Positions 32,906 through 44,585 of a stretch of DNA of 64,000 nucleotides are shown piece after piece; the first letter of the stretch is position 1, and each line of letters opens with the position of its first letter. The notes beneath the pieces are model-generated. The model ran no database searches. It saw only the letters and a program-made list of their open reading frames with translations, and was not told the origin of the DNA. A program made the translations under genes and the position numbers. Source of the DNA: Myotis daubentonii (lineage: Eukaryota; Chordata; Mammalia; Chiroptera; Vespertilionidae); assembly GCF_963259705.1 (NCBI RefSeq), contig NC_081846.1:92454641-92518640 (forward strand), given 5' to 3'.

Positions 32906-33829
32906 CAGCTTACAGATGTATCTAAAGCTGGCCTGACCCCTCTCTCTATAAGTGATCATATTTTGTGAACACTATTTTTGAATCTTGCTTCCTGGTTTAC
33001 TGATTTCCACCAGTGTCCTTCCCTAGGAAAAATTAGTATAATTTTAAAAAATTAACTTTCAACATGTATTATCAATTTTTATTTACAGCAATAGCTTGGG
33101 TGAAAAAATAAAATAGATGAAAGGAATGAAAACCTTGGAACTGCTAACATACAGTCAGTGGCACAAACTTGCAGGGCTAGAGAACACACACAGCATAACG
33201 GACACCACGAAACTGCACCAAAGAGCACAGAGCTGTGGGATGTGGCCAACGCCCACACGTGCCAAGAAAACAGAGGTCAAACAACCGGTGAGTAGCACAG
33301 GAATTAGAGGAGATGGCTGTGTCACCTTTCCGTTAGGGGCTGGCGAGGTCGGGAATATCGGGGCGCACCCTGATATTCCCACCACAACTACCTGGGACAG
33401 GGATGGAAGCTGGTGCATGAGGACAAGCGCCACTGAGCCCGCAGAGGGGTGCCGAGCGGACCCGGCGCCTCACTAACAATGGGAAGGCCCCACTCACATT
33501 TCTCTAAGGGGCAGGTAATCAAGGGCCAAATAATACAGAAAGAAGAGGACAGTTCACCTTTAGTAAAACAAACAAACAAAAACCAGTTTGGCAGTCTAGT
33601 AACGGAATGGGCTTCACACCATGAAAACCCACATGTGGCCACATTTGGGGTGCCCCCCTGAACTGTATATCTTAGCCACCGAAGATGTGTTCCCTCAGGC
33701 ATAGCGCAACATCTGAAAATGGCTCTAACCGAGAAATGAGGCCGCTGGAATGCAAAGAGCAGGGACATCTGGAAAGTAACCCATTTCAGACCCCATTTTT
33801 TTTTTAAATGTAGGAAAAGAAAAAGTTAA
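32906..33829. other. No supported feature
   Basis: Includes a GC-richer block (33290-33480). I recognise no exon, domain or repeat. Confidence 0.4.
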
Positions 33830-34010
33830 TTTATTGCCTCAAATATATTAAGAATCTATTATGTACAAACACACACTTAGTTTCAACACTATGGGAGATA
33901 CATTAAATAAGTTACTCAGAGTGCAGACCTCATGAAATTTACAACCCAGAAGAAGAAATACACATTCATAAATAATGACAGTATCACATAGACAGTGACT
34001 TAAATGTGAG
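33830..34010 (+). repeat. Ancient interspersed repeat remnant, family not assigned
   Basis: The succession 'aagaatctattatgtac...aacactatgggagatacattaaataa...gcagacctcatgaaatttac' matches a widespread old mammalian repeat pattern ('cctactatgtgccag...ggggatac...ccctcatggagctta'). I cannot name the family with certainty. A similar remnant is at 62415-62520. Confidence 0.4.
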
Positions 34011-34507
34011 ACACTAAAGTCTTCTGAGCATTAGACTTTTAAAAAGAATGGACAAATCAGCTCATCTTCTCCTTATAATAAAAAATGAAAATAGTATGAA
34101 GGGATTTGAAATAAATTGCTTCTCATTTGCAATAAAATAAATGTATGCCAAAACAGGTTGAATCAGAGAAATGAGAAAGAAAACATTTAGAAAAAATATT
34201 TTTGTTGTTTTATCTTGTTCATGTGATAAACCTAATTGAATGTCAGATTTGGGCTGGATACCCAAGAATACAGTTTTTAAGTTATTCTAAGTATCTCCCC
34301 CTGAGACATCATTTTTATTTAACTTAATAAGATAAGTTTATTGAAGAAATACAAGAAAAACATAAATTTAAAATAAATACAACTCTCATTAAGTTTATTC
34401 TACATACAGCCTTTTCAATGTACATAAATGTAAATTAATATGCACTTACATAAATATATATACACAGCATGAATAATAAACAGTAGCTACTTTTGTTCAT
34501 TGTATTT

Positions 34508-34711
34508 ATTTTTATAGTTTTATTAATTTCAAAGAGGAAGGGGGAGAGAGAGAGAGATAGAAACATCAATGATGAGAGAGAATCATTGATCAGCTGCACA
34601 CCCCCTACTAGGGTTGAGCCCTCAACCTGGGCAAGTGCCCTGAACTGGAATCGAACCATGAACTCCTGGTTCACAGGTCATTGCTTAACCACTGAACCAC
34701 ATTGCCAGGCA
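34508..34711 (-). mobile_element. Ves SINE, minus strand
   Basis: The tail complement 'tttatagttttattaatttcaaagaggaaggg', 'gaaacatcaatgatgagagagaatcattgatcagctgc' and the tRNA-like half with 'actggaatcgaacc' identify Ves. It is of the 'cattgatgat' variety, shared with 53540 and 60507. Confidence 0.92.
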
Positions 34712-34727
34712 TGACTAATTTTAAACA

Positions 34728-35445
34728 CTGAGATCTGTCCCACCAGCTCTCCTTCCTAAATGCACTGAGGTCTCTGTCCCATCAGCTCTCTTCCCTAAAT
34801 GCACTGGGATCTCTATCCCACCAGCTCTCCTTCCTAAATGCACTGAGATCTCTGTCCCATCAGCTCTCCTCCCTAAATGCACTGGGATCTCTATCCCACC
34901 AGCTCTCCTCCCTAAATGCACTGGGATCTCTATCCCACCAGCTCTCCTTCCTAAATGCACTGAGGTCTGTCCCACCAGCTCTCCTTCCTAAATGCACTGA
35001 GATCTGTCCCACCAGCTCTCCTCCCTAAATGCACTGGGATCTCTATCCCACCAGCTCTCCTCCCTAAATGCACTGAGATCTGTCCCACCAGCTCTCCTCC
35101 CTAAATGCACTGGGATCTCTGTCCCACCAGCTCTCCTCCCTAAATGCACTGGGATCTCTATCCCACCAGCTCTCCTCCCTAAATGCACTGGGATCTCTAT
35201 CCCACCAGCTCTCCTTCCTAAATGCACTGAGGTCTGTCCCACCAGCTCTCCTTCCTAAATGCACTGAGATCTGTCCCACCAGCTCTCCTCCCTAAATGCA
35301 CTGAGATCTGTCCCACCAGCTCTCCTCCCTAAATGCACTGGGATCTCTGTCCCACCAGCTCTCCTCCCTAAATGCACTGGGATCTTTATCCCACCAGCTC
35401 TCCTTCCTAAATGCACTGGGATCACTGTCCCACCAGGTCTCTTTC
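34728..35445. repeat. 39/36-bp minisatellite (about 18 units)
   Basis: Units read 'gtcccaccagctctcctccc' then taaatgcactgggatctct. Full units are 39 bp; others are 36 bp because one tct is missing. Both lengths are multiples of three, so minus-strand frames remain open across the array and encode a VHLGRRAGG-type repeat. There is no start context, flanking exon or known family that supports coding. Variant order (agg/aga/ggg before tct) suggests amplification of short blocks. Confidence 0.96.
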
Positions 35446-36752
35446 CAGGGCTGCTGCGTTGCACCCAGCATCCTGGGAGCATGTGGAACCTGCTACTCTT
35501 CCTGACCATACATGCTGGGACAAGGGAAGGGCCACAGTCTGTTCTGAGACATGTTGGGAAGAAAGAAATGGTGAAAAGGATAAAACAACATGTTCTCTGA
35601 CCAGGTATCAGGGTCTTTTGACTCAAAACTGCTACTTCCCCCTCAATGGGACTTAATCACAAATTTTGCATTATTTTCTCTCATCTCATGCATCATGCAT
35701 CTCAGCATTTAAGTGAGTGTTCCATCTTATCTGGAAGAGAAACCCAAGAAAAAATATTTTCATCTCCATTTCAAATATGAGGAAACTTTTATGTTTAGAG
35801 TTTAAATAATGCATAATACATTACTGCACCAGTGAGCAGCAGAGAGGGAGCAAAGTAGGTTAGATCTGACTGCAGACCTCATGGCCTTTCCCTGGAGTTT
35901 ATATCAGATATGATGCAATATACTGGAATTGTTTCTAAGAATATAATTTGCTCAGTCAATAAAAATAAATCACCTTGTTTTTACAAACCCTGGCACTGGA
36001 AAATCATTTCAAGTCTTTTCACCAAAATCAAACAGGTAGAAGATATCTTCAGGCCCAGAGGCCCATTCCCCCTGGATGGAGGTGAGAAAGGCTGTTGAAT
36101 CAGCATAAAGATAATTCTGAGTTACATTTAAAAAGACAACTCATGTGGAAACTGTGTACACAAAGCCCCTCAGAGGCCACAGAGCTGCTTGCAGGTTGGA
36201 CTCTCTCAGGGCCACGCCCAGGGCACAGAGGCAGCCGTGCTCTCTACTATCAGAGAATATCGCTGCATTTTCAGGTAAATGCTGTTCTATGAGGTGTCCT
36301 GAGCAACAGCTCTTGAAACAATGTAAAAAAATTGTTTTTTAATCACCACATAGCTGCTTGCTATGGGCTGAGACATGCTAGTACCAAGTACTAAAATATA
36401 TGCTAGATAAATAAAAAATACCACCTGGGTGTCATTTCCTCGGGTCACTATGGCGATGCTGAAAATCTCCCTGCAGTGATGGTTAATTTTGTGGGTTTTT
36501 GTTTTGTTTTTGTCTTTTTGTTCCAATGCATTTTAAAATCTATGTTGTTAGTGGATGAAAATAATATGAACTTTCTGATTGATTTGTACCTATTATGAGG
36601 AGAGCTATAAACTATGCACTCCAAAGTGGGTTGAGTTGAGGTCTTTTATGCAAAATACTCATAGGTATGTACATGATTTATACAGTTTTAAGTTTGTAAA
36701 AACCTCTTGCTGATAAAATGGAGCAGTAATGAATTAAAGTTAGGTATTATTA
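35446..36752. other. No supported feature
   Basis: Unique-looking sequence. The 35700-35830 stretch (ctccatttcaaatatgaggaaac) may be a decayed MIR, but too little remains to call it. Confidence 0.4.
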
Positions 36753-36908
36753 TCCTATATAATAAAAGGCTATTATGCAAATTTTCTCCTCAACTGAGGG
36801 GGGATTGGCCCACGGTCCCTCCCCCTGGCTGGCCTAGCCCAATTGGCCCTGATCGGGGCAGGCTGGCTGGACCCTACAAGTGCATGAATTCGTGCACCAG
36901 GCCTCTAG
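36753..36908 (+). mobile_element. Short HeliBat-type Helitron (copy I)
   Basis: At 156 bp this is the shortest complete Helitron here: 5' TCCTATATAATAAAAGGC, an ATGCAAAT octamer (36775-36782), a GC-rich middle, 3' hairpin GTGCATGAATTCGTGCAC, and CTAG at 36905-36908. Confidence 0.95.
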
Positions 36909-36999
36909 TTACTAATAACATGATGTTAGTAATTTAAGTTGGAGTACAGCTAAAAAATACTAGCTATCGTTCATTATGATATTTTATGTGCCAGGAGGT

Positions 37000-37155
37000 A
37001 TATCAGATGTTCAATCTGCCTCATTTTATTGCATTTTTCTCTCAATGACTCTAAAAGTTTGGATACTGAGGCTCAAAGAAGCTAAGTAAGGTACTCAAGA
37101 GTCACTGATCTACAAGTTGTGCAGTGCAGAGAATTTGAATCCAGGCCTGCCCACA
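37000..37155 (+). repeat. MIR SINE remnant
   Basis: 'ggatactgaggctcaaagaagctaagtaaggtactcaagagtcactga' and 'gaatttgaatccaggcctgcc' match the MIR tail-to-core consensus. Confidence 0.8.
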
Positions 37156-38226
37156 TCTGAATTTCTCGCACTTGTCACAAAACCTCAGAGTTCCTCGTAT
37201 GCTGAAGATTGAACCAGACCAATGATGCTCTCTTTGACAGATGTGACCTTTTTACCCTCTTGTCGTTCTGTGGTTCCCACAAGGGAATCTATGAAAGTGA
37301 ACCCTCCTCATCTAGGCCACATGTGTTATTTCCTTTCCTCTACCTGTTATGAATATCAGTAACAATCCAGGGAGCACAGCCTGCTCCGTGGGTGCCAAAG
37401 TTTATTGAAAAGCACAGAATAATTCTGGCATGTTAAGCTGAAAACACTTTCTTAGAGATGATCTGAAACAGCCTGGTCAGTGACACTGAAACAGAACGAG
37501 AGTAAGTCATATGCTGACCATTGGCTGGCAGAGCCAGAAGGGACCTTAATAAATTGATAAATTATTTTATAATTCATTTCTAGAAGTGGGGACCTTGAGT
37601 GCTGCGAAGGTGAAGGATGGGCGTGAGTAATTTAGAGCAGAGGCAAAGCTTGACTAGATCTTTCAGATGTTCCTACTTATACTCCTTATGCTGTTAAATA
37701 TTCATGGTTTTGCTTATTAAAATATGAGGGAAGTATGAAGAGAATATAAAAACGCACATTATCCACCATCAAAATGTCCATATCCCTTATCCCCAGACAC
37801 ACTCCCCACCCAGTCACAGCTACCTTTATGAATGTAGGTGTGTAATTAGTACATTTTCTCCTTTTTCTCCCATGTAGTGTATGACACACTACATGAAGTG
37901 ACTGGTGATTCTAGTTTACATAGATGACATTGAGGAGTGCATTATGTTGTATAGTGTGCTTTATACATTCAAAACTGTATTCTAGCAACTTGTGTTTATA
38001 TGCATTCACATATTTTTATCTATTTACCTGCTCTATACTGCCACATCATATATATAACAGATTATTTAACCATCTCCTGACTGCTGCCAATCTGTTATTA
38101 TTTGCCCTACCTTTTTTATTTATGCTGCCTATGTACCTGTGAATCCCAAAGCATATATCATTTTATTTTGCTTATTTCTGTTTTTATAAAAATTATGATT
38201 TGTTATAATAACTTGTAATATTTGTA
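37156..38226. other. No confident feature; possible old LINE-derived text
   Basis: AT-rich. Parts of 37700-38140 read like decayed LINE sequence, but I cannot assign a family. Confidence 0.35.
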
Positions 38227-38243
38227 TAAAATGATATAATTTA

Positions 38244-38454
38244 TCCCTAGCTGGTTTGGCTCAGTGGATCAGCCTGTAAGCTGAAGGGTCCCAGGTTTGA
38301 TTCTGGGCAAGGGCATATGTCCGGGTTGCAGGCTTGATCCCCAGTGCGGGGAGTGCAGGAGGCAGCCAGATCAATGATTCTCTCATCATTGATGTTTCTC
38401 TCTCCCTCTCCCTCTCCCTTCCTCTCTGAAATCAATAAAAATATATAAACAAAA
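38244..38454 (+). mobile_element. Ves SINE, plus strand
   Basis: The tRNA-like head 'ctagctggtttggctcagtgga', then 'gatcaatgattctctcatcattgatgtttctc', and an A-rich tail. The flanks 38227-38243 and 38455-38471 repeat taaaatgatata(a/c)ttta, a target-site duplication with one mismatch. A deletion in the head (tggatcagcc) removes the usual 'tagagcgt'. Confidence 0.95.
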
Positions 38455-38489
38455 TAAAATGATATACTTTATAAAAAGTCTTCTGTTTC

Positions 38490-38770
38490 TTGTTATATTT
38501 CTAAGAGTGAGCCTTGCCTGCCCCCAAGCTATATTTTATTTACTTTTACTGCTACATGTGCTCCAATGCACTAAGTTTAATAATATGCACATTATTTATC
38601 TATTGTGTTCTTGGTGGACATTCGCACTACTTGCTGTTATGAACAGTGGTGCTATAAACATTTCTATGCATATGTCCTGGTGCATATTTTAGTAAGTGCT
38701 CCTGATCTGATGTTTATGTTCAGTTTTGGAATACTTTGATAAAAAACATTGTATCAGTTTATCTACTTCA
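38490..38770 (-). mobile_element. Old L1 fragment, minus strand
   Basis: 'ttggtggacattcgcactacttgctgttatgaacagtggtgctataaacatttctatgcatatgtcc' matches the reversed L1 3'-region pattern ('gatggacatttgggttg...gctattatgaataatgctgctatgaacat'). Confidence 0.6.
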
Positions 38771-38865
38771 CATTTTCAATAACATGTCATTTCCCCTGTG
38801 TTATATAAAATTAAAAGTTATAAAAATTATTAAAATTTCCATTTGTCAGAATTCTCATTAATTTT

Positions 38866-39021
38866 ATTTTAGAGAGAGAGGAAGAGAGAGGGCTAGAGTT
38901 AGAAACATCCATGAGAGAGAAACAGCAATCGGCTGCCCTGATTGTTCCCTGAAGGAATCAAAGGGGTATCTCCTTAGTTCCTGGGTCAACACTCAACTGC
39001 TGAGCCACACCTGCAGGGCCC
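38866..39021 (-). mobile_element. Degraded Ves SINE, minus strand
   Basis: 'attttattttagagagagaggaag', 'gaaacatccatgagagagaaacagcaatcggctgcc' and a decayed tRNA-like half 'ctcaactgctgagccacacctgcagggccc'. Confidence 0.8.
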
Positions 39022-39085
39022 ATTTGGCAGGATTCTTAAACGCTGCATATTTAGTGGCTGTGAGAGTGCCTCTCGCTGAGGTCTC

Positions 39086-39502
39086 TGTTGAGTGTTTCCT
39101 TCCCACGTCCCGCGTGGGTCAGGGTTCAGGAACTGGAAGGGGAGCCGCACACAAATGAAAATGAAAAGACAAGAAATAATTTGAAATATTGGGGGACCAG
39201 GCGGGCAAGTCCAACTCAAGGGGAAGGACTTCCACTCGTGCTCAGGCCTCACCAAGCTTTTATTGATCTGGGATGCACCCATAGCATAGCCCTTAGGCAG
39301 GCGACCCCTGGCAACAGGCAGACTAGCCCATAGGCAAGGATTTACATAATAATAAATGGGGGAGTAGTTTTAGCTACCACTGTCTGGACAAACAGAGGTG
39401 GTGCCTAGCTCTGACCTTTGCTAGGGCTTCAAAGGCACCCAGCCTTCCGGGGTTCTCTGTCTACACTTATCAGATAGTGAAGGCAATAAACTGTTTCCCA
39501 CA
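39086..39502 (-). mobile_element. Solo LTR of an endogenous retrovirus (class II-like), minus strand
   Basis: On the minus strand the 417-bp element starts TGTGGGAAACAG and ends AACACTCAACA, with canonical TG/CA termini. An AATAAAAGC polyadenylation signal lies at 39263-39258. The flanks are ggtctc (39080-39085) and ggtccc (39503-39508), a 6-bp duplication with one mismatch, typical of class II (betaretrovirus-like) insertions. There is no internal viral sequence on either side, so this is a recombined solo LTR. The class assignment is inferred from duplication length and general layout. Confidence 0.82.
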
Positions 39503-39529
39503 GGTCCCAGTCTGCATAACAGCTCATTA

Positions 39530-40829
39530 CAGAGATTGCCTCGCTTTTAGTCCATTGCCACTTTTTCTTCTGTGAAATGCCCAGGCTTATTTTTTGTTCA
39601 GGTTTGTTTTTATTGTAGTTATCATATATTTAACATACATATTTAACTAAAGATTTTTCTATTAATGTTAAAATGTGTTAAATATTTTGATTTTCCTCCT
39701 AAATGATATAGGAAACACAGCAGATTTTGGATACTATTTCAATCTTTTTGCTCCCTTTCCATAAAATTGCTCCTATTATTTTTGCCTAGAGTTTTAGTTT
39801 AAATGTTTTATTTCCCTAAATAACTAGGTTTATGTTGGTTGCTGGTTTGTTTTTACCACTTTTAAGTAAATTTTACCCCATTTGATGCTCATCTTTATTA
39901 TTGCATTCCACGTCTCATCTTCGTATTCACTTATTCCCATTAGAGTACTTGTCTTTGGTAGTGTTTTCAGTAAGTTTTAGAATTTACTGGTAAATTCTCT
40001 TCATTTGTAAATGCTTGAGAAAGTATAGTATATATATATTTTGAGTAATGACTGTGCATGTATCAGTAGTGATAGCACTCAGATTGGGGTGACTTTTTAT
40101 GCTTAATTTTTTTTATTTTTAAATTCTGTGTACTCTATGTACAAGAACCTTTGCTGGAACTCTTTCCAGAAAAGCAACAGTGAATTTTAAGAATATTCTA
40201 CACTCTGTTCCCTGCAGCAAAAAGATAAATCATGGTGTAAATTATGTTGTTCCTCTGTCATCTTTGACTGGGGCTGGACCCAGAAGCTTTTGACTAGCAA
40301 ACCATTATAGTCAAATGTTGCTGGTGCCCCGGGGGCCTTTATGCTAGGAGCTCAGTAAGAGATGTTTGTGTTTAATCAATCCCTTTAAGGTCCCTCCAGG
40401 GGTGCCACAGCTCACAGACAAATGGGGTGATATTTTGTTATTTCCAGGCAGTGTGTCTCAGGCAATGTTGAATCAGAATGCTCACAGCCACACGTCTGAG
40501 CCTCCTGTGTCTCAGAAACACCCACTGTGTCCTGAGGAAGAGAGGGCAAGTCAGAGGGGCAGTGGGAAGGGTAACTTGAGGCTCAGGCTGCAGGAGGTTA
40601 CCAGCTGGTGAAGAAGTGCTTAACAGCTGACAATTGTTCTGCCAGGGCCAGCTTAGAGCAACGGCCCTCACAACTGTTGTTTATCTAGATTTTTCCACTG
40701 GTGAGAAATGCATTCTATCATTAATGTTCTTTTTTACTCTTAATGTCCATCAATTTTTCTGTAATATGCCCAAGTGAGGGAATTTTTAAATTTTGTTTAG
40801 TGCTCAGAGTGCATTTTTCATCTTTGGAG
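39530..40829. other. No confident feature; AT-rich, possibly LINE-derived
   Basis: T-rich text of the kind produced by reversed L1 sequence, but too diverged for a confident call. 40366-40671 is a less AT-rich unique island. Confidence 0.35.
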
Positions 40830-41180
40830 ACTTGACTCTAAATTCTAGAAAATTCTCAGCCACTATTATTTTGAATATTAACTTTCTGCTATTTCATCCC
40901 TTTCTTCTGGCTCTTATATCAAGTGTGTGCCAGTCTATCTAAATACCCCAGCCACTTAGCTTCTCTTTCATAGTTGTCATGTTTTATTCTCTCTAATGTC
41001 TTCCAGGTAAATGTCCCCTCCTGTGGTTCCCCTCCCTAGGGTGTTCTTTCTGCCAGTGAAGAGTGTACCCCATTAATTGACTGTTTTCTAATTTCAATAA
41101 TGTTTTTTTATAATCAAAATATCCAATTAGACCTTTTTTTCTCTATATATTGATGCCTTAGATACATTTGTAGTCATTAT
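40830..41180 (-). mobile_element. Old L1 ORF1-region fragment, minus strand
   Basis: 'gaaaattctcagccactattattttgaatatt...cccctttcttctggctcttatatcaagtgtgtgc' resembles reversed L1 ORF1 text ('attctcagccattatttcttcaaatat'). Strongly decayed. Confidence 0.45.
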
Positions 41181-41649
41181 TTCTTTTTTGCTGTTTGAAG
41201 TATTCATATATGTCTATGTTAAGGTTATTTTGAAATTGCTCTATAACTTTGTCTTCTTGATTGTCTATAGTGGCTCTCTTTCTTCATGTTAAAATTCTAA
41301 TTAACACAGAAAAGCATGTGTCATAAGTTTTTAAATGTAAATAATAAATGATCAGAAATTAACTTTCATCTGAGTACTGTAGACAAATAGCCATAATATT
41401 ATTTCAAGGATGAAATGCCCAGGTTCTGTTACACAGAATCCACCTGGCACTGGTCAGTCATACACTGACCCTTCCTCCCAGGTGGAGGGTGAGAGCCTCA
41501 GGACACCATCTCCAGCTTCCAGCTGCAGCACTACAGTGGCCTCCTAACTCTTGTACACCTCCCCATGCTCTTTTCTACCAAAATAACTAGGCAAGAAAAA
41601 TAAATAACAGTTATCCAAATTGGAAAGAAAGAACTAAAAATGTCTGACT

Positions 41650-41960
41650 GTAGATTACAGGATCAAATGTGTAAAAAGAAAAAGTGAACTAAGCCAGTCA
41701 CAAAAACATGAGTGCTGTATAATTTCACTTACCTGAAGTGCCCTGAGGAGTTCATCCATGGAGACAGAAAGTAGAGTGTCTGTTTCTGGGCCTGGGAAAA
41801 AAGGGAAATTGGGAGTTAGTTTGGGATCATGGGAAAATTCTACAAATGAATAGTGGTGATGGTTACAACATAAGAGTACATAGTGACACAGAACTGACCA
41901 ATCAAGTGTGGTTTAAATGGTAAATTCTGTAATGTCCATTTTACCACAATAAAAAAGTTG
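41650..41960 (+). mobile_element. L1M-type 3'UTR fragment
   Basis: 'gagtgctgtataatttcacttacctgaagtgcc...ccatggagacagaaagtagagtgtctg...gtggtgatggttacaaca...acaataaaaaagttg' follows the well-known L1M 3'UTR order and ends in the usual aataaaaaa tail. Confidence 0.82.
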
Positions 41961-42324
41961 AAAAACAAAGCTCATTTTGATTTAGGGGTGGACAATGGAT
42001 TGGAAAAAGAAAACAGCAAGTGCATTGGTTCCTAGCACACTTGTGTGATGGGCTTTGAGATGCAGAGATGGTGCATGTAAAACAATACTGCATCAGGGGA
42101 CAGCAGATAGAGCAGGTGGAGGGAGGCATGGAAGCACAGTAACTTCCATCTTAAAAACTGCTGTTTGAAATTATCTGCTATTGTTAGATAGTCCCTTGCC
42201 CGGTAAACTCTGCCATTGTAAACTCTGTCACTTTAAGACAGTCTCTTATGCTATAAAATGACTTTGTTTTTAGCTCAAATAATAGAAAATATAAACTTAA
42301 CTGTCTGACCTTGCAAGCTGGCCA

Positions 42325-43258
42325 TCTAATCTAATAAACAGGAAACATGCAAATTGACTGTACCTTTGCTATGCCCAAGCCACTCCCACCAGCCAATCAG
42401 AGCGACTATATGAAAATTAACCCAACCAAGATGGCGGCCGGCAGCCACGAAGCTGGAGCAGGCAGGAGGCTTGGTTGCCCCGGCGATGGAGTAAGCCAAG
42501 CTTCCCACTTTCCCTGGCCAGCTGTAGCCTCCTCTCAAGGTAACAAAGTTTCAATTATAGAAGATAAATAAATCCCAGATACCTGCTTCCAGCCAGCCTT
42601 CACTGGGTGGTTGGGTGGCTGGGGGCTGTGGCCAGCCTGCAAACAGCCATCAGCCCCTCACTCAGGCTGGCCCGGCACCCCAGCAGGGACCCCTACCTTG
42701 AAGGGAGTGTGGCCAGTCTGGAAATGGCCCTCAGCCTCTCACCCAGGCTGTCCAGGCACTCCAGCAGGACCCCCACCCTGATCCAGAACACCCTTCAGGG
42801 AAAACAAGCCGGCCCCCACCCATGCACCAGGCATATAATAAAAGGGTAATATGCAAATTGACCCTACGAGCAGAATGACTGGGAATGACTGGTCACTATG
42901 ACACACACTGACCACCAGGGGACAGACGCTCAATGCAGGAGCTGCCCCCTGGTGGTCAGTGTGCTCTCACAGGGGGAGCTTTGCTCAGCCACAAGCCAGG
43001 CTGATGGCTGCCAGCACAGCAGTGATGGCGGGAGCCTCTCCCACCTCCTCAGCAGCGCTAGGGATGTCTGACTGCAGCTTAGGCCTGTTCCCCGCTGGCA
43101 AGTGGACATCCCCCGAGGGCTCCTGGGCTGCCTGACTGCCACCTAAGCCAGCAGGTGGACATCTCCCGAGAGGTCTCAGGCTGTGAGAGGGCACAGGCCA
43201 GCCTGAGGGACTTTCCCCCCTCCCCGAGTGCACAAATTTTTGTGCACCGGGCCTCTAG
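42325..43258 (+). mobile_element. Composite HeliBat-type Helitron (copy J)
   Basis: The 5' end tctaatctaataaacagg starts near 42325, followed by ATGCAAAT (42347-42354), 'cagccaatcagagcg' (CCAAT box) and CCAAGATGGCGGC (42426-42438). At 42815-42860 'catgcaccagg|catataataaaagggtaatatgcaaattg' marks a junction of a 3'-like end with a second 5' end. The second unit runs to a perfect GTGCACAAATTTTTGTGCAC hairpin and CTAG at 43255-43258. Same composite layout as copies D and E, but without their minisatellites. Confidence 0.9.
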
Positions 43259-43307
43259 TCCAATATAATAGACTAATATAAACTAATACTGATAATAATT
43301 CCCATTT

Positions 43308-43470
43308 TTTAAATATATTTTATTGATTTTTTACAGAGAGGAAAGAAGAGGGACAGAGAGTCAGAAACATCGACGAGAGAAACATTGACCAGCTGCCTCC
43401 TGCACACCCCCCACTGGGGATGCACCCACAACCAAGGCACATGGCCCTGACTGGAATCAAACCTGGGACC
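43308..43470 (-). mobile_element. Ves SINE, minus strand, 5'-truncated
   Basis: 'attttattgattttttacagagaggaaag', 'gaaacatcgacgagagaaacattgaccagctgcctcctgcacacc' and 'gactggaatcaaacctgggacc'. The tRNA-like head stops abruptly where the following Helitron-like remnant begins. Confidence 0.92.
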
Positions 43471-43602
43471 ACCTCAGTCCTGGTCACCCCTAAATGCCTC
43501 TGCCTGATCTCCTGTCACCGTAGCTTTGTCTGGAAAGACATCTCGAAGGATGTCTGGAAGATGTTTGGTCTAATTAGCATATTTCCCTTTTATTAGTATA
43601 GA
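43471..43602 (-). mobile_element. Helitron 5'-end remnant, minus strand
   Basis: 'ggtctaattagcatatttcccttttattagtataga' is the reverse complement of a HeliBat 5' end (TCTATACTAATAAAAGGG...ATATGCTAATTAG). No matching 3' CTAG is visible nearby, so the element is truncated or its 3' part lies beyond the SINE. Confidence 0.75.
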
Positions 43603-44571
43603 TAACTAGTATAAACTTATGAAGTTGGATACTTTAAAGATAATAGTTTATCTTGCTGTTTACTTTTAGTGATAAAAAATCTGTTGTCAATGTAATTGCT
43701 GTTGCTTTATAGAAAATGTGTCTTCTTCGCCCTCTGGTGGCTATTTAAAATCACTTTTTTAAAATGTATGTATTTTTTTAATTTTGTTTTATTCCTTAAA
43801 ATATTACAAAGAGTAGTACATATGTCTTCTTTTTAAAAAAAAAAGATCTTTGGTATCAGCATAGATTCCCCTCTCCTTTTTCAAAACATATCTATGTATT
43901 TTGTTTAACATAGAAACACATTTTATTTGTCCTTCCTCTTGTTAGAAAGAGATAAGGAAGTATTCCTTAATTTTCTCTCAGTTTTACATGGAACTAGAAA
44001 TGCTTTAGAGATATTTAAATAAGAAATGGGATAGCTTTACTAAGACTTCTTAAAATATGATTCTTCTAATTAAAACAGTTCTCATTAATTTTAACACATT
44101 TGTTCATTCTTAGGTAACTTAATTACCTCATTTTGTATTGTTTAAAATTTTTGTATGTTTTTTTATGTCCTGATCTTATTTTTTTCTATAATTGTTTCCA
44201 CAAGCTCTGAATGCCTTCATATCCAGGTGAAATGAATATTAATGTTTTAGTTTAACAATTCTAATTCATTTATTTAAATTACAGAGACTAGCTTTATCCC
44301 ACATTTGATTATTAAAGAATAAAGTGATGTCATCTTGTTATCTTTTAAGGCAGAAAGTGGAAAAAAGCAAACAAAATGCTAGTTGTATATGGTATTTGAA
44401 TTTTCTGAACTTTTCTATAAAAATAGATAATATATTTATTTTTGCAAGATTATTTTGACAAATAAAATAATTAAGCAAAAATAATTCCCTGCAATTAGCA
44501 GAACGTTTAGGTATGTGTTTACTTATATTCACACACACATGCACACATTCATTAGCTCTCTCTTTCTTATG
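43603..44571. other. No supported feature (AT-rich)
   Basis: Strongly AT-rich spacer. No element recognised. Confidence 0.4.
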
Positions 44572-44585
44572 AAAATGCAAATTTT

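Noticed and set aside
33117..33480. GC-richer island with a 119-codon frame and an internal ccggtgagta donor-like site
   Set aside because: Opposite-strand frame is equally open, there is no acceptor or neighbouring exon, and no family resemblance.
34721..35445. Regular array that could suggest a CRISPR-like repeat-spacer structure
   Set aside because: Units are directly contiguous with no unique spacers, and the genome is vertebrate. It is a minisatellite.
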